DNA of 64,000 bases from Flavobacterium commune (GCF_001857965.1 NZ_CP017774.1:3348001-3412000), one strand, 5' to 3'. Shown: positions 41,368 through 50,522, counted from the first letter of the stretch. Translations and numbers: made by a program. Notes: a model not told the origin generated them from the sequence alone.

Positions 41368-42420
41368 TTATTGATGAAACCCTTCGTTCATTCGAATTAC
41401 AGTAAATATATTATTATCCTTTTTAATTATGTTAACTCTCTCTGAACTTCTTTTAAATGTTCTTTCAGTTTCGTATTCTCCACATAAAAATATTTTATCA
41501 GGAAAATGCTCAATCATAAAATCAATTAGTTTTAGTTCTTGGACATCTTTCATTTGAAAAGTCATTGGTTCAAATAACTTTTCTACATTTTTACCGTTAA
41601 AAAATTGTTTCCCTAAAGTGATTGATTTAATAGCTTCAATTGGATAATGTACTTTACGTTCTTGTTGTCCTGGTACATTTGGAAAAGGTGAAATAATCGA
41701 AGTTGGAATGCCATAACCTTTTGCGTAAGAAATGAGTCTCCATTCGTCTTCATATGCCCAATCATTTCTTTTAACACCAACAGAGTATAAAAAAGGAACA
41801 TCAGCAGAGCGAAAGTTCGCACCAAAAAAATCTATGCTTTCAAGATTTTCAACATATTGAACTGGAAAAAATACATAATTGTTTAGATTTGGATTTTCTT
41901 TTTTTAGATTGTCTTTTACGATTTCCCAGTCTAATTCAACCATGAAGCCTTTTTCACTCGAATAATGAGCCCACATCAGTGTATGTAGTGGTTGGGGAGT
42001 TAATGAAATAATTCCTGCATGATTTGTTATAAAATTAAAGAAGAGTTCTTTAATTTGAGTGAATCCATTATTTTTATCTTTTTCATAATCAACTTCGAAT
42101 TCTTCTGATAATCCATACTGTTCATAGAATTTTAAAAATAATGGTTCAGTCAAAGTTGAGAAATCCCATAACAATGTTGAGCAATCCATAGAATCATTCA
42201 AATTATAAGGATGACTACAAAATAAATATTGATTAAGAATCGCACTGATACTATTTTCGCTTACAGAGTAATATTTAAATACTGATTTTGGTTGTTGTTT
42301 TGGATGTTCAACTGTGTGGTTTTGATTTACTAATTTATAAGTCCATTCGCCGTATTTATATGTATTTGTGTCATTATCGTCAAAATATGCCACAGTAGTA
42401 CTTTTTTTCCCTGTGAGCAT
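41368..42420 (-). CDS. DUF2971-family protein, main part of a frameshifted gene
   Basis: 350 residues by the first ATG. It shows the DUF2971 pattern: FKYYS, HPYNLNDSMDCS, ISLTPQPLHTLMWAHYSSEKGFMVEL, WAYEDEWRLISY and IKSITLGKQF. The upstream 118-codon frame (42330-42686) overlaps it and joins with a one-base shift at a run of seven T/A (42402-42408), giving one protein of about 440 residues. The molecular function of DUF2971 is unknown. Location next to an insertion sequence and high A+T mark it as accessory. Confidence 0.7.
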   Translation of the reverse strand: MLTGKKSTTVAYFDDNDTNTYKYGEWTYKLVNQNHTVEHPKQQPKSVFKYYSVSENSISAILNQYLFCSHPYNLNDSMDCSTLLWDFSTLTEPLFLKFYEQYGLSEEFEVDYEKDKNNGFTQIKELFFNFITNHAGIISLTPQPLHTLMWAHYSSEKGFMVELDWEIVKDNLKKENPNLNNYVFFPVQYVENLESIDFFGANFRSADVPFLYSVGVKRNDWAYEDEWRLISYAKGYGIPTSIISPFPNVPGQQERKVHYPIEAIKSITLGKQFFNGKNVEKLFEPMTFQMKDVQELKLIDFMIEHFPDKIFLCGEYETERTFKRSSERVNIIKKDNNIFTVIRMNEGFHQ

Positions 42421-42686
42421 TGGCTCTCACCAGTCACTCCTCTACGAGTTGTACAGACTAAGTAAAGATCTTCAGTTTCTAAAATTGCAAATATTGGCTC
42501 ATTATTGGATTCACTAATTTGCCCAACCATGTCAATTAAGGTTTTACCATTGTGTTGAAAAATAATGCTATAAATTTTTTTGCCTCTGAGAATTTTGAAA
42601 CCTTGACTTTCTACAAAGCGAATGATTGAATTTTCTAAAAAATTTTCTGCTTTATCAGAATCAATGGTTGGTATAAAAAATTTCAT
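42330..42686 (-). CDS. N-terminal part of the frameshifted DUF2971 gene
   Basis: 118 codons. The first ~95 residues are a compact alpha/beta domain (FFIPTIDSDKAENFLENSII, KIYSIIFQHNGKTLIDMVGQ, AILETEDLYLVCTTRRGVTG). After GKK the frame becomes unlikely (VLLWHILTIMTQ), while the other frame continues naturally with STTVAYFDDNDTNTYKYGEW. I take this as the true beginning of the DUF2971 protein. Alone it matches no family I know. Confidence 0.6.
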   Translation of the reverse strand: MKFFIPTIDSDKAENFLENSIIRFVESQGFKILRGKKIYSIIFQHNGKTLIDMVGQISESNNEPIFAILETEDLYLVCTTRRGVTGESQCSQGKKVLLWHILTIMTQIHINTANGLIN

Positions 42687-42860
42687 TTGTGTTTTTTAAA
42701 CTTGTAAATAACTGGTATATCTTACTGTAAATCAGTGTGTAGACTCAAATATAGGTATGTTGTCGCTACCTTATAATGAGTATCAAACAAATATAGACAT
42801 AATATTTTTATTACAAAAAAATAAAAATATAATATTTTATGTATGAACAATCACAAAAAA

Positions 42861-42888
42861 AATGGCTAAAGATCTCTCCATAGCCGTT
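42861..42888 (-). terminator. Intrinsic terminator of the thr operon
   Basis: AATGGCTA and TAGCCGTT form an 8-bp stem with one wobble; on the minus strand it is followed by eight T. It lies 26 bp after the thrC stop. Confidence 0.78.
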
Positions 42889-42913
42889 GTATTTATTATT
42901 GCGTTTTGAAAGT

Positions 42914-44203
42914 TTATCCTAAAAAGGCTTTCAATTCGTCATAAGTTTTGATTTTAGTGCTTACTTTTTCTTTGTTCAGTACGCTTTCAATTTGAGTTGG
43001 AATAGGCAATGTCACTCCTAAAGCCGGTTCTACCACGTCTAAAAACTTGATAGGATGAGCGGTTTCTAAGAAAACCCCAATAGCGTTCGGGTAGTTTTCT
43101 AATTCTTTTTTCAAACCTAAATAACCTACAGCTCCGTGTGGTTCGGCAATGTAACCATCGGTATTGTAAATGTTTTTCATGGCTACTAAAGTTTCTTCGT
43201 CATTATAAGTGTATGAAGAGAAATCTTTTTTAAACTGCGCCAAATCGTTTCCATACATTTCCTGAATACGGATAAAGTTACTTGGATTTCCTACGTCCAT
43301 AGCATTCGAAATCGTTGCAATAGATGGTTTTGGATCGTAAATTCCGTTAGTTAAAAATCTTGGAACAGTATCATTTACATTGGTAGCAGCTACAAAATGT
43401 TCGATGTTTAATCCCATTTTCTTAGCGATAATACCCGCGCAAATATTTCCGAAATTTCCACTTGGGCAAGAAAATACTAAAGGTTTGTTTTGTGACTTCA
43501 AGGCTTTGTAAGCAAAGAAGAAATAAAACATCTGTGGCAACCAACGCGCAATATTAATAGAGTTAGCTGAAGTCAGGTTTTTATGAGCTAAACTTTCGTC
43601 CAAAAAGGCTTTCTTAACCATATCCTGGCAATCATCAAAAACACCGTCAACTTCCAATGCTTTGATATTTTGTCCCAATGTAGTTAATTGTCTTTCCTGA
43701 ATGTCGCTCACTTTTCCTGAAGGATAAAGAATCACCACTTCAACGCCTTGTACGCCAAGGAAACCGCTTGCAACAGCTCCTCCAGTATCTCCTGAAGTGG
43801 CTACTAAAACAGTATTGGTGTTGTCTTTTTTGTCTTTGTTAAAATAACCCAGACAACGCGACATAAAACGCGCTCCAACATCCTTAAACGCCATAGTAGG
43901 ACCGTGGAATAATTCCAAAGAATAGATTCCGTTTTCAACAGGAACCACAGGAAAGTCAAAACACAAGGTTTCGGCAATGATTTGTTTTAGGGTTTCTGTT
44001 GGGATTTCGTCACCTACAAATTGTTGGATAGCTTCAAAAGCAATTTCTTCATGACTTAAGTTCTCTATATTGTCAAAAAAAGATTGTGGAAGCGCAGTGA
44101 TGCTTTCCGGAAAATACAATCCTTTATCGGCTGCTAATCCTTGAATTACGGCTTCCTGAAAAGAAACTTTTGGTGCGTTATGGTTTAAACTGTAATATTT
44201 CAT
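42914..44203 (-). CDS. thrC: Threonine synthase
   Basis: 429 residues. PLP enzyme of the bacterial-fungal type with NHNAPKVSFQEAV, the PLP lysine in GPTMAFKDVGARF, TSGDTGGAVASGF and SCPSGNFGNICAG. It turns O-phosphohomoserine into threonine, the last step of the pathway whose other enzymes are encoded just upstream. The gap to thrB carries heptamer arms. Confidence 0.96.
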   Translation of the reverse strand: MKYYSLNHNAPKVSFQEAVIQGLAADKGLYFPESITALPQSFFDNIENLSHEEIAFEAIQQFVGDEIPTETLKQIIAETLCFDFPVVPVENGIYSLELFHGPTMAFKDVGARFMSRCLGYFNKDKKDNTNTVLVATSGDTGGAVASGFLGVQGVEVVILYPSGKVSDIQERQLTTLGQNIKALEVDGVFDDCQDMVKKAFLDESLAHKNLTSANSINIARWLPQMFYFFFAYKALKSQNKPLVFSCPSGNFGNICAGIIAKKMGLNIEHFVAATNVNDTVPRFLTNGIYDPKPSIATISNAMDVGNPSNFIRIQEMYGNDLAQFKKDFSSYTYNDEETLVAMKNIYNTDGYIAEPHGAVGYLGLKKELENYPNAIGVFLETAHPIKFLDVVEPALGVTLPIPTQIESVLNKEKVSTKIKTYDELKAFLG

Positions 44204-44330
44204 TTTTTTCTATTAGTTCTTAGATTTTTAGTCCTTAGTCCTTAGTTTTTTATTTTTATTAGTCCTTCAGCAGTTAGTTCTTAGTTTTATTACTAAAGGC
44301 TAAGGACTAAGTTCTAGGGACTAAATTACT
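44204..44330. repeat. Heptamer repeat arms between thrB and thrC
   Basis: TTAGTCCTTAGTCCTTAG near 44229-44248 and the complementary AAGGCTAAGGACTAAG near 44296-44312 (then TTCTAGGGACTAA into the thrB end) form an inverted pair. In the direction of transcription it reaches from the thrB stop to about 10 bases before the thrC start. Confidence 0.75.
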
Positions 44331-45241
44331 TTCATTCCGGTATCATTTACTTTACACACATGAATTTCATAAGGTAAATTCATCGTATCGTAAACGGCAC
44401 TCATGCCTTTTGCAATTTTTTCGGCGGTTTCCTTTCCTCTGCTCAACGCAAAAATAGAAGGACCGGAACCGGATATTCCTGAACCTAAGGCTCCGTTTTC
44501 TAAAGCCGATTGTTTGATTAAATCAAAACCAGGGATTAATACGCTTCGCAACGGTTCTACAATTTCGTCATGCAAAGAACGTCCGATTAAGTCGTAATCC
44601 TGAGTGTATAATCCGGCAACTAATCCGCCTACATTTCCCCATTGGGTAATCGCGCTTTTTAGGGAAACGGTTTGTTTTAATACCGAACGCGCATCGGAAG
44701 TTTTCAATTCAATTTGTGGGTGAATTACGGTTGCAAACAATTCGTCAGGACTATCAATTTTGATAATATCCAAAGGATTTGAACTTCTAACCAACGTGAA
44801 TCCGCCTAAAAGGGCAGGGGCAACGTTATCGGCATGGGCATTTCCCGAAGCTAATTTTTCGCCTTGCATCGCAAATTTTACCAATTCTTTTCTAGAAAAC
44901 GGATTGCCTAATAATTCATTGGCAGCAAAAACCGCTCCTGCCGAACTGGCAGCCGAACTACCAATACCGCTTCCGGCTTTGATGTGTTTGTAAATTTCGA
45001 TTTCGAATCCAAATTCGGCATCTACTTCTTCCAACATCGCTAATAAAGCTACTCCGGCAACGTTTTTCTCGGCTTCCAAAGGCAAATTAGCACCCTCAAT
45101 TTTGCTGATGCGAACACCTTTTTCAGCTGTTTTTCGAACAATCATTTCGTCACCTACATTGTCTAAACACAATCCCAGAACGTCAAATCCGCAGGAAAGG
45201 TTGGCAATAGTTGCAGGGCAAAATACTTTTACTTCATTCAT
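44321..45241 (-). CDS. thrB: Homoserine kinase
   Basis: 306 residues from the ATG at 45241 (MNEVKVFCPATIANLSCGFD). GHMP kinase: ATIANLSCGFDVLG, the phosphate loop GSGIGSSAASSAGAVFAANE, and the C-terminal GSGISGSGPSIFAL motif. It phosphorylates homoserine. An in-frame GTG at 45268 lies within a repeat and is not used. Middle gene of thrABC. Confidence 0.96.
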   Translation of the reverse strand: MNEVKVFCPATIANLSCGFDVLGLCLDNVGDEMIVRKTAEKGVRISKIEGANLPLEAEKNVAGVALLAMLEEVDAEFGFEIEIYKHIKAGSGIGSSAASSAGAVFAANELLGNPFSRKELVKFAMQGEKLASGNAHADNVAPALLGGFTLVRSSNPLDIIKIDSPDELFATVIHPQIELKTSDARSVLKQTVSLKSAITQWGNVGGLVAGLYTQDYDLIGRSLHDEIVEPLRSVLIPGFDLIKQSALENGALGSGISGSGPSIFALSRGKETAEKIAKGMSAVYDTMNLPYEIHVCKVNDTGMKVI

Positions 45242-45245
45242 ATAT

Positions 45246-45410
45246 TTATTTTTTTGCCACGAAGGCACAAAGGCACAAATTTTATTTTTAGCTTCTAAGG
45301 GTTAAGGCTTTACATTTTTAAGATTCTTATAAAATTTGATACTAATAGTCTACAACTTAATATCTTAATAAAAATCAAAAAAACTTAGTGTCTTAGCGCC
45401 TTAGTGGCCT
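45246..45410. repeat. Octamer-type repeat arms between thrA and thrB
   Basis: TTGCCACGAAGGCACAAAGG (45251-45270) and, 110 bp away, TTAGTGTCTTAGCGCCTTAG (45388-45407) are inverted relatives of each other with an 8-base period. The arm next to thrB is almost the same as the block before menC (10441-10491) read in the direction of transcription. Confidence 0.7.
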
Positions 45411-45413
45411 ATT

Positions 45414-47861
45414 CTAGACATTTCCAATTCTGATTACATCAGCAAAAATTCCCGAAGCGGTAACTGCTGCTCCAGCACCGGCACCTTTTATCAATAAAGG
45501 CTGGTCAACATAACGATCGGTATAGAACAAAACAATATTGTCTTTTCCTTCTAAATTATAGAAAGGATGGTCTTTTGGAATGAATTGCAAACCTACGCTT
45601 GCTTTTCCGTTTTCAAATTGAGCCACAAATTTCAATCTACTGTCTTTTTGTTTGGCTTCTGCCAAAATACCTTCAAAATGACTGTTGTAGGTAATTAGCG
45701 ATTTGAAAAATTCCTCGTTGTTTTTAGTGTCCATACATTCCTTTGGTAAGAAAGCCTGGTTTTCAATATCTTCAATTTCCATTTTGTAACCGCTTTCGCG
45801 AATTAAAATCAGAATTTTTCTGGCAACGTCAATTCCGCTCAAATCGATTTTTGGATCAGGTTCCGTAAATCCTTGAACTCCTGCTTCTTTAACCACATCA
45901 TGGAACGAGTTGTTTTCGTCAAAATTGTTAAAGATAAAGTTCAAACTTCCCGATAAAACCGCCTGGATTTTATGCACTTTATCACCAGATGCGATTAAGT
46001 TTTTAACCGTATCGATAATTGGTAATCCTGCACCCACATTGGTTTCAAACAAGAAAGGCGCATTGTATTGTCTTGATAATTTTTTCAGGTTTTTGTAATT
46101 GTCATAAGCCGAAGCACAGGCAATCTTGTTACAGGTTACCACACCCACACTTTGTTTTAAGAAGTGCTCGTAAGTGGCAGCAACGTCAGCATTGGCAGTA
46201 ATATCTACAAAAATAGAGTTGCGTAAATTTAACGCAGCTACTTTTTCCAGAAATAATTCTTTGTTAGCTGTTTCTCCGTTGTCAAGAGCCGTCTGCCATG
46301 AATCTAAATCAATTGCATCGTCATCAAAGTGCATTTTTCTTGAATTAGACAAAGCAATCACACGAACATTGATTTTTAGATTTTCTTTTAAGAATTTCTT
46401 TTGTTGGTGGATTTGCTCGATGAATTTCTCACCTACGTTACCCACACCCATCACGAATAAATTCAGCTGTTTGGTGTTTTCCTCAAAGAAGTTTTCGTGC
46501 AAAGTGTTCAGGGCTTTTTTAACGTCTCTTTCGTTAATTACTGCCGAGATATTTCTTTCGGAAGCACCTTGGGCAATCGCTCTGATGTTCACGTTATTTT
46601 TACCCAAAGTACTAAACATTCTTCCGCTTAGTCCCTGGTGGTTTTTCATGTTTTCACCAACCAATGCAATGATGCAAAGGTTTTTCTCCACAATGCATGG
46701 ATCGATTTTGTTTTGAGCGATTTCGATTTCGAATGCTTTGTTGATGGCATTTTCGGCAACTTCGGCATCAGAATTCAGGATTCCGATGCAAATAGAATGC
46801 TCTGAAGAAGCCTGAGTAATGAAAATTACGTTGATGCTTTCATTCGATAAAACTTCGAAAAGTCTTTTTGACGAACCTGAAACTCCTATCATCCCAGGAC
46901 CTTCCAGTGTAATCAAAGTAATGTTGTCAATATGGCTAATTCCTCTTGCCGGATTTCCATTTGAAGTAGAAACATCAGAAATGTAAGTTCCTTCAGCTTC
47001 CGGTTCGAAAGTATTTTTGATATGAATTGGAATATTCTTTCTTAAAACCGGTTGGATCGTTGGCGGGTATAAAACCTTGGCACCAAAATGCGACAACTCC
47101 ATCGCTTCCTGATAGGAAATAGATGCAATAGGTTGGGCTTGTTTTACAATTTTAGGATTGGCAGTAAACATTCCGTTTACGTCAGTCCAGATTTCCAGTT
47201 CAGTAGCGTTTAAAGCTCCAGCCATAATAGCTGCAGTATAATCTGATCCACCACGACCTAGAGTTGTATTGATTTCGTCTAAAGAAGAAGCAATAAAACC
47301 AGGCATAACCACTACCTGAGAGTCATTCGAACTAAAAAATGTAGTAGTTAATAAGTTAGTTACTTCAAAGTTTACGGCAGCTTTTCCGTAATTATTGTTG
47401 GTTTTAATCAACTCACGGCTGTCTTTGTAGCTGCTGTTTTTTAGGTTTTGTTTTAAAGATTCGGCAATGATGTAAGATGAAAGTAATTCGCCAAAACTTA
47501 AAATAGTATCAGATGTTCTTGCAGATAATTCGCCTAAAAGGAAACAACCGTCTAAAATAGTTTCAAGGTGGTTGATGATTCTTTTAATGTGGCTTAATAA
47601 ACTGCTTTGTTCGCTTACAGGAATTAATTCTTTTAACGCATCTAAGTGTTTTTTCTCGATTTCAGCAACGATGTCTTTGTAACTTTCGTCGTTTGAAGCT
47701 GCTTTTGAAGCCGCTAATTGCAATAAATCGGTTACTTTACTAAGGGCCGAAACAACAACAATTAGTTTGTCGTTTTTAGCTTTGTTGAGAACAATATCTA
47801 AAACTAGTTTTATATTTTTTGCATTGGCTACCGAAGTTCCGCCAAATTTTAATACTTTCAT
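45414..47861 (-). CDS. thrA: Bifunctional aspartokinase / homoserine dehydrogenase (ThrA type)
   Basis: 815 residues. Aspartokinase part: KFGGTSVANAKNI, GRGGSDYTAA, WTDVNGMFTANP (about 1-290); two ACT domains (about 315-460, including LEGPGMIGVSG and NVNIRAIAQGASERNIS); homoserine dehydrogenase with MGVGNVGEKFIEQI and FVDITANADVAATY; substrate part VTCNKIACA, ETNVGAGLPIIDTV and LSGSLNFIFN. It catalyses steps one and three toward threonine and methionine, with ACT-mediated feedback control. It is preceded by a threonine-rich leader peptide. Confidence 0.97.
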   Translation of the reverse strand: MKVLKFGGTSVANAKNIKLVLDIVLNKAKNDKLIVVVSALSKVTDLLQLAASKAASNDESYKDIVAEIEKKHLDALKELIPVSEQSSLLSHIKRIINHLETILDGCFLLGELSARTSDTILSFGELLSSYIIAESLKQNLKNSSYKDSRELIKTNNNYGKAAVNFEVTNLLTTTFFSSNDSQVVVMPGFIASSLDEINTTLGRGGSDYTAAIMAGALNATELEIWTDVNGMFTANPKIVKQAQPIASISYQEAMELSHFGAKVLYPPTIQPVLRKNIPIHIKNTFEPEAEGTYISDVSTSNGNPARGISHIDNITLITLEGPGMIGVSGSSKRLFEVLSNESINVIFITQASSEHSICIGILNSDAEVAENAINKAFEIEIAQNKIDPCIVEKNLCIIALVGENMKNHQGLSGRMFSTLGKNNVNIRAIAQGASERNISAVINERDVKKALNTLHENFFEENTKQLNLFVMGVGNVGEKFIEQIHQQKKFLKENLKINVRVIALSNSRKMHFDDDAIDLDSWQTALDNGETANKELFLEKVAALNLRNSIFVDITANADVAATYEHFLKQSVGVVTCNKIACASAYDNYKNLKKLSRQYNAPFLFETNVGAGLPIIDTVKNLIASGDKVHKIQAVLSGSLNFIFNNFDENNSFHDVVKEAGVQGFTEPDPKIDLSGIDVARKILILIRESGYKMEIEDIENQAFLPKECMDTKNNEEFFKSLITYNSHFEGILAEAKQKDSRLKFVAQFENGKASVGLQFIPKDHPFYNLEGKDNIVLFYTDRYVDQPLLIKGAGAGAAVTASGIFADVIRIGNV

Positions 47862-47961
47862 TTTGTTTGTTTTATTTTAAAAATGCAATATTTTATATAC
47901 ACCCAACACCTTTCTTCTAATAAAAAAGTATGTATCAATCAGGATTATATGTAATGATGAA

Positions 47962-47976
47962 TACCCCTAAGGGGTA
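47962..47976 (-). promoter_or_regulatory. Hairpin at the end of the thr leader peptide
   Basis: TACCCC-TTA-GGGGTA forms a 6-bp stem with a 3-base loop, overlapping the last Thr and Pro codons and the stop of the leader peptide. It is not followed by a T run, so it is probably not itself a terminator; it may be part of an antiterminator/terminator switch. Confidence 0.5.
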
Positions 47977-48053
47977 GTAGTAGTTGTAACAGAAATTGAA
48001 ACCCAAATTTGAGTTTTTATCGAAGAATGATATGTAGTTCTGTTGTTTGTCAT
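47967..48053 (-). CDS. thrL: thr operon leader peptide (attenuator)
   Basis: A 28-codon frame with ATG at 48053 ends in V-T-T-T-T-T-P-stop. In all, 8 of 28 residues are Thr, including five in a row, and four are Ile (the E. coli thrL peptide is likewise rich in Thr and Ile). The stop is 105 bp before thrA on the same strand, and a full promoter (TTTG-N17-TATTTTTG) lies 9 bp upstream. Stalling at Thr codons under threonine shortage would control thrABC expression. I do not see an obvious intrinsic terminator with a T run in the following 100 bp, so the downstream mechanism is open. Confidence 0.75.
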   Translation of the reverse strand: MTNNRTTYHSSIKTQIWVSISVTTTTTP

Positions 48054-48062
48054 AATAGTCCC

Positions 48063-48091
48063 CAAAAATACAGTTTTTTATAAAAAGCAAA
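48063..48091 (-). promoter_or_regulatory. Promoter of the thr operon
   Basis: On the minus strand TTTG (48091-48088) is followed after 17 bp by TATTTTTG (48070-48063), both exact matches to the -33 and -7 elements. The predicted start is within about 5 bp of the leader peptide ATG. Confidence 0.65.
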
Positions 48092-48101
48092 AACCTTTAT
48101 T

Positions 48102-48393
48102 TGGTTTTTGTGAATAATTTTAAAAAAAGAGCAAATATATGTTTTTACTGTCTTTAATTATAGCGATTCGGCTTTAAATTTTTTGAAATAGCCTGTTTTT
48201 TGTGAAAAATAATAGATGAAGAATGAGGTTTGAAACTTTAAGATTAATGATTAATGGTTTGAAAAGAAGTTTAGGCTTAGATTTAAAGCGATTAGCAAAT
48301 TAAAAATTAGCAGATTCAAACAGAGGGAGAATAAAAAATTACGATTTAGAAGGATTAATTTTTGAAATAACTTTAACATGAAATAAAAAAAAG
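48102..48393. other. Intergenic stretch between divergent thr and phosphate genes
   Basis: AT-rich, no gene or RNA recognised. Near 48240-48290 there are faint heptamer-like units (TTAAGATTAATGATTAATGG). The promoters at both ends account for what it must contain. Confidence 0.4.
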
Positions 48394-48401
48394 TATTTTT
48401 G
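48394..48401 (+). promoter_or_regulatory. -7 box of the DUF47-pit operon
   Basis: TATTTTTG, exact TAnnTTTG, 23 bp before the ATG at 48425. Confidence 0.5.
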
Positions 48402-48424
48402 CTATCTAAAAAATAAAGTAAAAA

Positions 48425-49069
48425 ATGTCAATAAACAGTATTTTCCAATTTTTAGTACCAAAGGATAAAAAATTCTTTCCACTTTTTGAAGAAGCTTCAA
48501 GTAATTTGATTGAGTTGGCTTCTAATTTACACGAAGCTGTCAACCTTCCTTTAAAAGAAAGAGAAGTTCTTTTTCATAAAATTGATGAATTAGAGCAAAA
48601 AGGAGAAGACATTACACGTCAGACAAATTTAGAGTTGAGTAAAAACTTTATTACTCCGTTTGACCGCGAAGATATTCACTCATTGGTTACTTCTATTGAT
48701 AATGTTGCCGATCGTTTGCACGGTGCTTCAAGCATTATGCGTTTGTATCAGGTGGACAAGATTACTAAATCGATTCGTAAATTAACCGAGATTAATTTGG
48801 AAGCTTGTCAGCATATTGAAATAGCAGTCAAAGAATTGAGGGATTTTAAAAACGCACACAAAATTAAAGCGGCTTGTGCTAAAATTTCGAAGTTGGAAAA
48901 CAAATCAGACAATGTTTATAACAAGGCTGTTTTTGAAATTTTTGAAAACGAAACAGACGCTAAGAGCATCATTAAATACAAAGAAGTATTATCTATTCTG
49001 GAATCGGCTACAGACAAATGTAAGAGTGTAGCAAGTGTTTTAGAATCTATTGCAGTTAAACATTCTTAA
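48425..49069 (+). CDS. DUF47 (PhoU-like) phosphate transport regulator
   Basis: 214 residues, all alpha-helical, with the PhoU/DUF47 acidic metal-binding pattern: HKIDELEQKGEDITRQT (about 50-66), PFDREDIHSLVTSIDNVADRL (about 76-96) and DKCKSVASVLESI at the end. DUF47 proteins are encoded beside Pit transporters and modulate phosphate import. The pit gene follows after 28 bp. Confidence 0.93.
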   Translation: MSINSIFQFLVPKDKKFFPLFEEASSNLIELASNLHEAVNLPLKEREVLFHKIDELEQKGEDITRQTNLELSKNFITPFDREDIHSLVTSIDNVADRLHGASSIMRLYQVDKITKSIRKLTEINLEACQHIEIAVKELRDFKNAHKIKAACAKISKLENKSDNVYNKAVFEIFENETDAKSIIKYKEVLSILESATDKCKSVASVLESIAVKHS

Positions 49070-49096
49070 TTTAATATTTTTTTGAAGTAATAACGT

Positions 49097-50443
49097 ATGA
49101 CTTTACTTATCACAATTATAGTTTTAGCACTTGTTTTTGATTACATAAATGGTTTTCATGATGCTGCTAATGCTATTGCAACAGTGGTTGCTACAAAAGT
49201 ATTGACTCCTTTTCAGGCGGTTGTTTGGGCTGCCTTTTTTAATTTCCTGGCTTATTGGGTTTTTGGTTTAGGAGTAGCTAATACAGTTGCAAAAACTGCT
49301 GATGCCAGCGAAATTAATTTAACTGTAATTCTTGCAGGGGTTATTGCAGCTATTGCCTGGAATTTAATTACCTGGTGGCAAGGAATTCCTTCCAGTTCGT
49401 CACACACTTTAATTGGAGGTTTTGCAGGTGCGGCGATTGCTCATGCGATTGCGATACACGGATTTTCAGATTATACTATTATTGAAGATGGGGTAGAGCA
49501 CACAAGGCATTGGTACGATATTGTAAGCTGGTACAAAGCCGGAAAAGACGGAGGAATGCCTTCAGGAGTTCTTATCATTATTGCTTTTATTGTTTTAGCA
49601 CCATTATTAGGAGTATTGGCCTCTTATTTTATATCGATTTGGTTATTGAATGCTTCACGAAAAAACATTGGCCCTAAGCTATTTACAGTGGCATTGATGA
49701 TTGCAACTATCTGGTTCGTTAATGGTGAGTTAGTTTCTTTTGCTGATATTGAAAAACCTCGTTTTGAATCTCATTTTTGGAGTGTAGTTTTTGAATCACA
49801 CAATATTAAATGGTTTTTGGTAGCTTTTATCATCTTGTCAATCTCAATATTTGCTTTAGTATTTAGTAGTTTGAATTTACACAAATCTGAAGCAGTTTTG
49901 AAAAAAATGCAATTATTATCTTCTGCTGCTTTTAGTTTAGGTCACGGAGGAAACGATTCGCAAAAAGTAATGGGTATTATTGCGGCTGCAGTAGCGGTTT
50001 ATATTAAAACCAGTGGTGTTGACATTGTAAGTCTTCCGGATTGGTTACAAGTGGTTCTTCCTGATGATGATAAAGGGATTAAAGGAGCAATGCCAGAATG
50101 GATTCCTTTAGCTTGTTATACTGCTATTGCTGTTGGAACATTAAGTGGTGGGTGGAAAATTGTAAAAACAATGGGATCTAAGATTACCAAAGTAACTTCT
50201 TTTGAAGGGGTTGCGGCTGAAACGGCAGGTGCTTTGACACTTTATTTTACAGAACATTTTAAAGTGCCGGTAAGTACAACACACACCATCACAGGGTCTA
50301 TTATTGGGGTGGGTTTGACTAAACGTGTTTCAGCTGTTCGCTGGGGTGTGACGGTAAGTTTGTTATGGGCTTGGGTATTGACTATTCCTGTCTCAGCTCT
50401 TTTAGCAGCAATTTGTTATTACATTTTAAGTCTTTTCTTGTAA
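49097..50443 (+). CDS. pit: Inorganic phosphate transporter (Pit family)
   Basis: 448 residues, about eleven membrane helices, with two inverted halves each bearing the Pit signature: FDYINGFHDAANAIATVVATK (N-terminal, about 14-34) with PSSSSHTLIGGFAGAA, and FSLGHGGNDSQKVMG with PVSTTHTITGSIIGVG in the C-terminal half. It imports phosphate driven by the proton gradient. Operon with DUF47; ends in a strong terminator. Confidence 0.96.
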   Translation: MTLLITIIVLALVFDYINGFHDAANAIATVVATKVLTPFQAVVWAAFFNFLAYWVFGLGVANTVAKTADASEINLTVILAGVIAAIAWNLITWWQGIPSSSSHTLIGGFAGAAIAHAIAIHGFSDYTIIEDGVEHTRHWYDIVSWYKAGKDGGMPSGVLIIIAFIVLAPLLGVLASYFISIWLLNASRKNIGPKLFTVALMIATIWFVNGELVSFADIEKPRFESHFWSVVFESHNIKWFLVAFIILSISIFALVFSSLNLHKSEAVLKKMQLLSSAAFSLGHGGNDSQKVMGIIAAAVAVYIKTSGVDIVSLPDWLQVVLPDDDKGIKGAMPEWIPLACYTAIAVGTLSGGWKIVKTMGSKITKVTSFEGVAAETAGALTLYFTEHFKVPVSTTHTITGSIIGVGLTKRVSAVRWGVTVSLLWAWVLTIPVSALLAAICYYILSLFL

Positions 50444-50467
50444 TAGAGAAAGAAAATCTAAGTATAT

Positions 50468-50495
50468 AAAGCCATCCGATATGTCGGATGGCTTT
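50468..50495 (+). terminator. Intrinsic terminator of the DUF47-pit operon
   Basis: AAAGCCATCCGA (50468-50479) pairs perfectly with TCGGATGGCTTT (50484-50495) around a 4-base loop; T-rich sequence follows. Confidence 0.9.
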
Positions 50496-50522
50496 TGTAT
50501 TTTAAAGTCTAAACCATTAGGT

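Noticed and set aside
45242..45268. Upstream GTG for thrB
   Set aside because: Inside the octamer repeat; the family start MNEVKVFCPAT is at 45241.
46174..46716. 180-codon frame antisense to thrA
   Set aside because: Shadow frame in a strongly conserved gene on the other strand.
50481..50522. Upstream ATG for the EamA transporter
   Set aside because: It is in the terminator hairpin of the pit operon; ATG at 50523 begins the first membrane helix.
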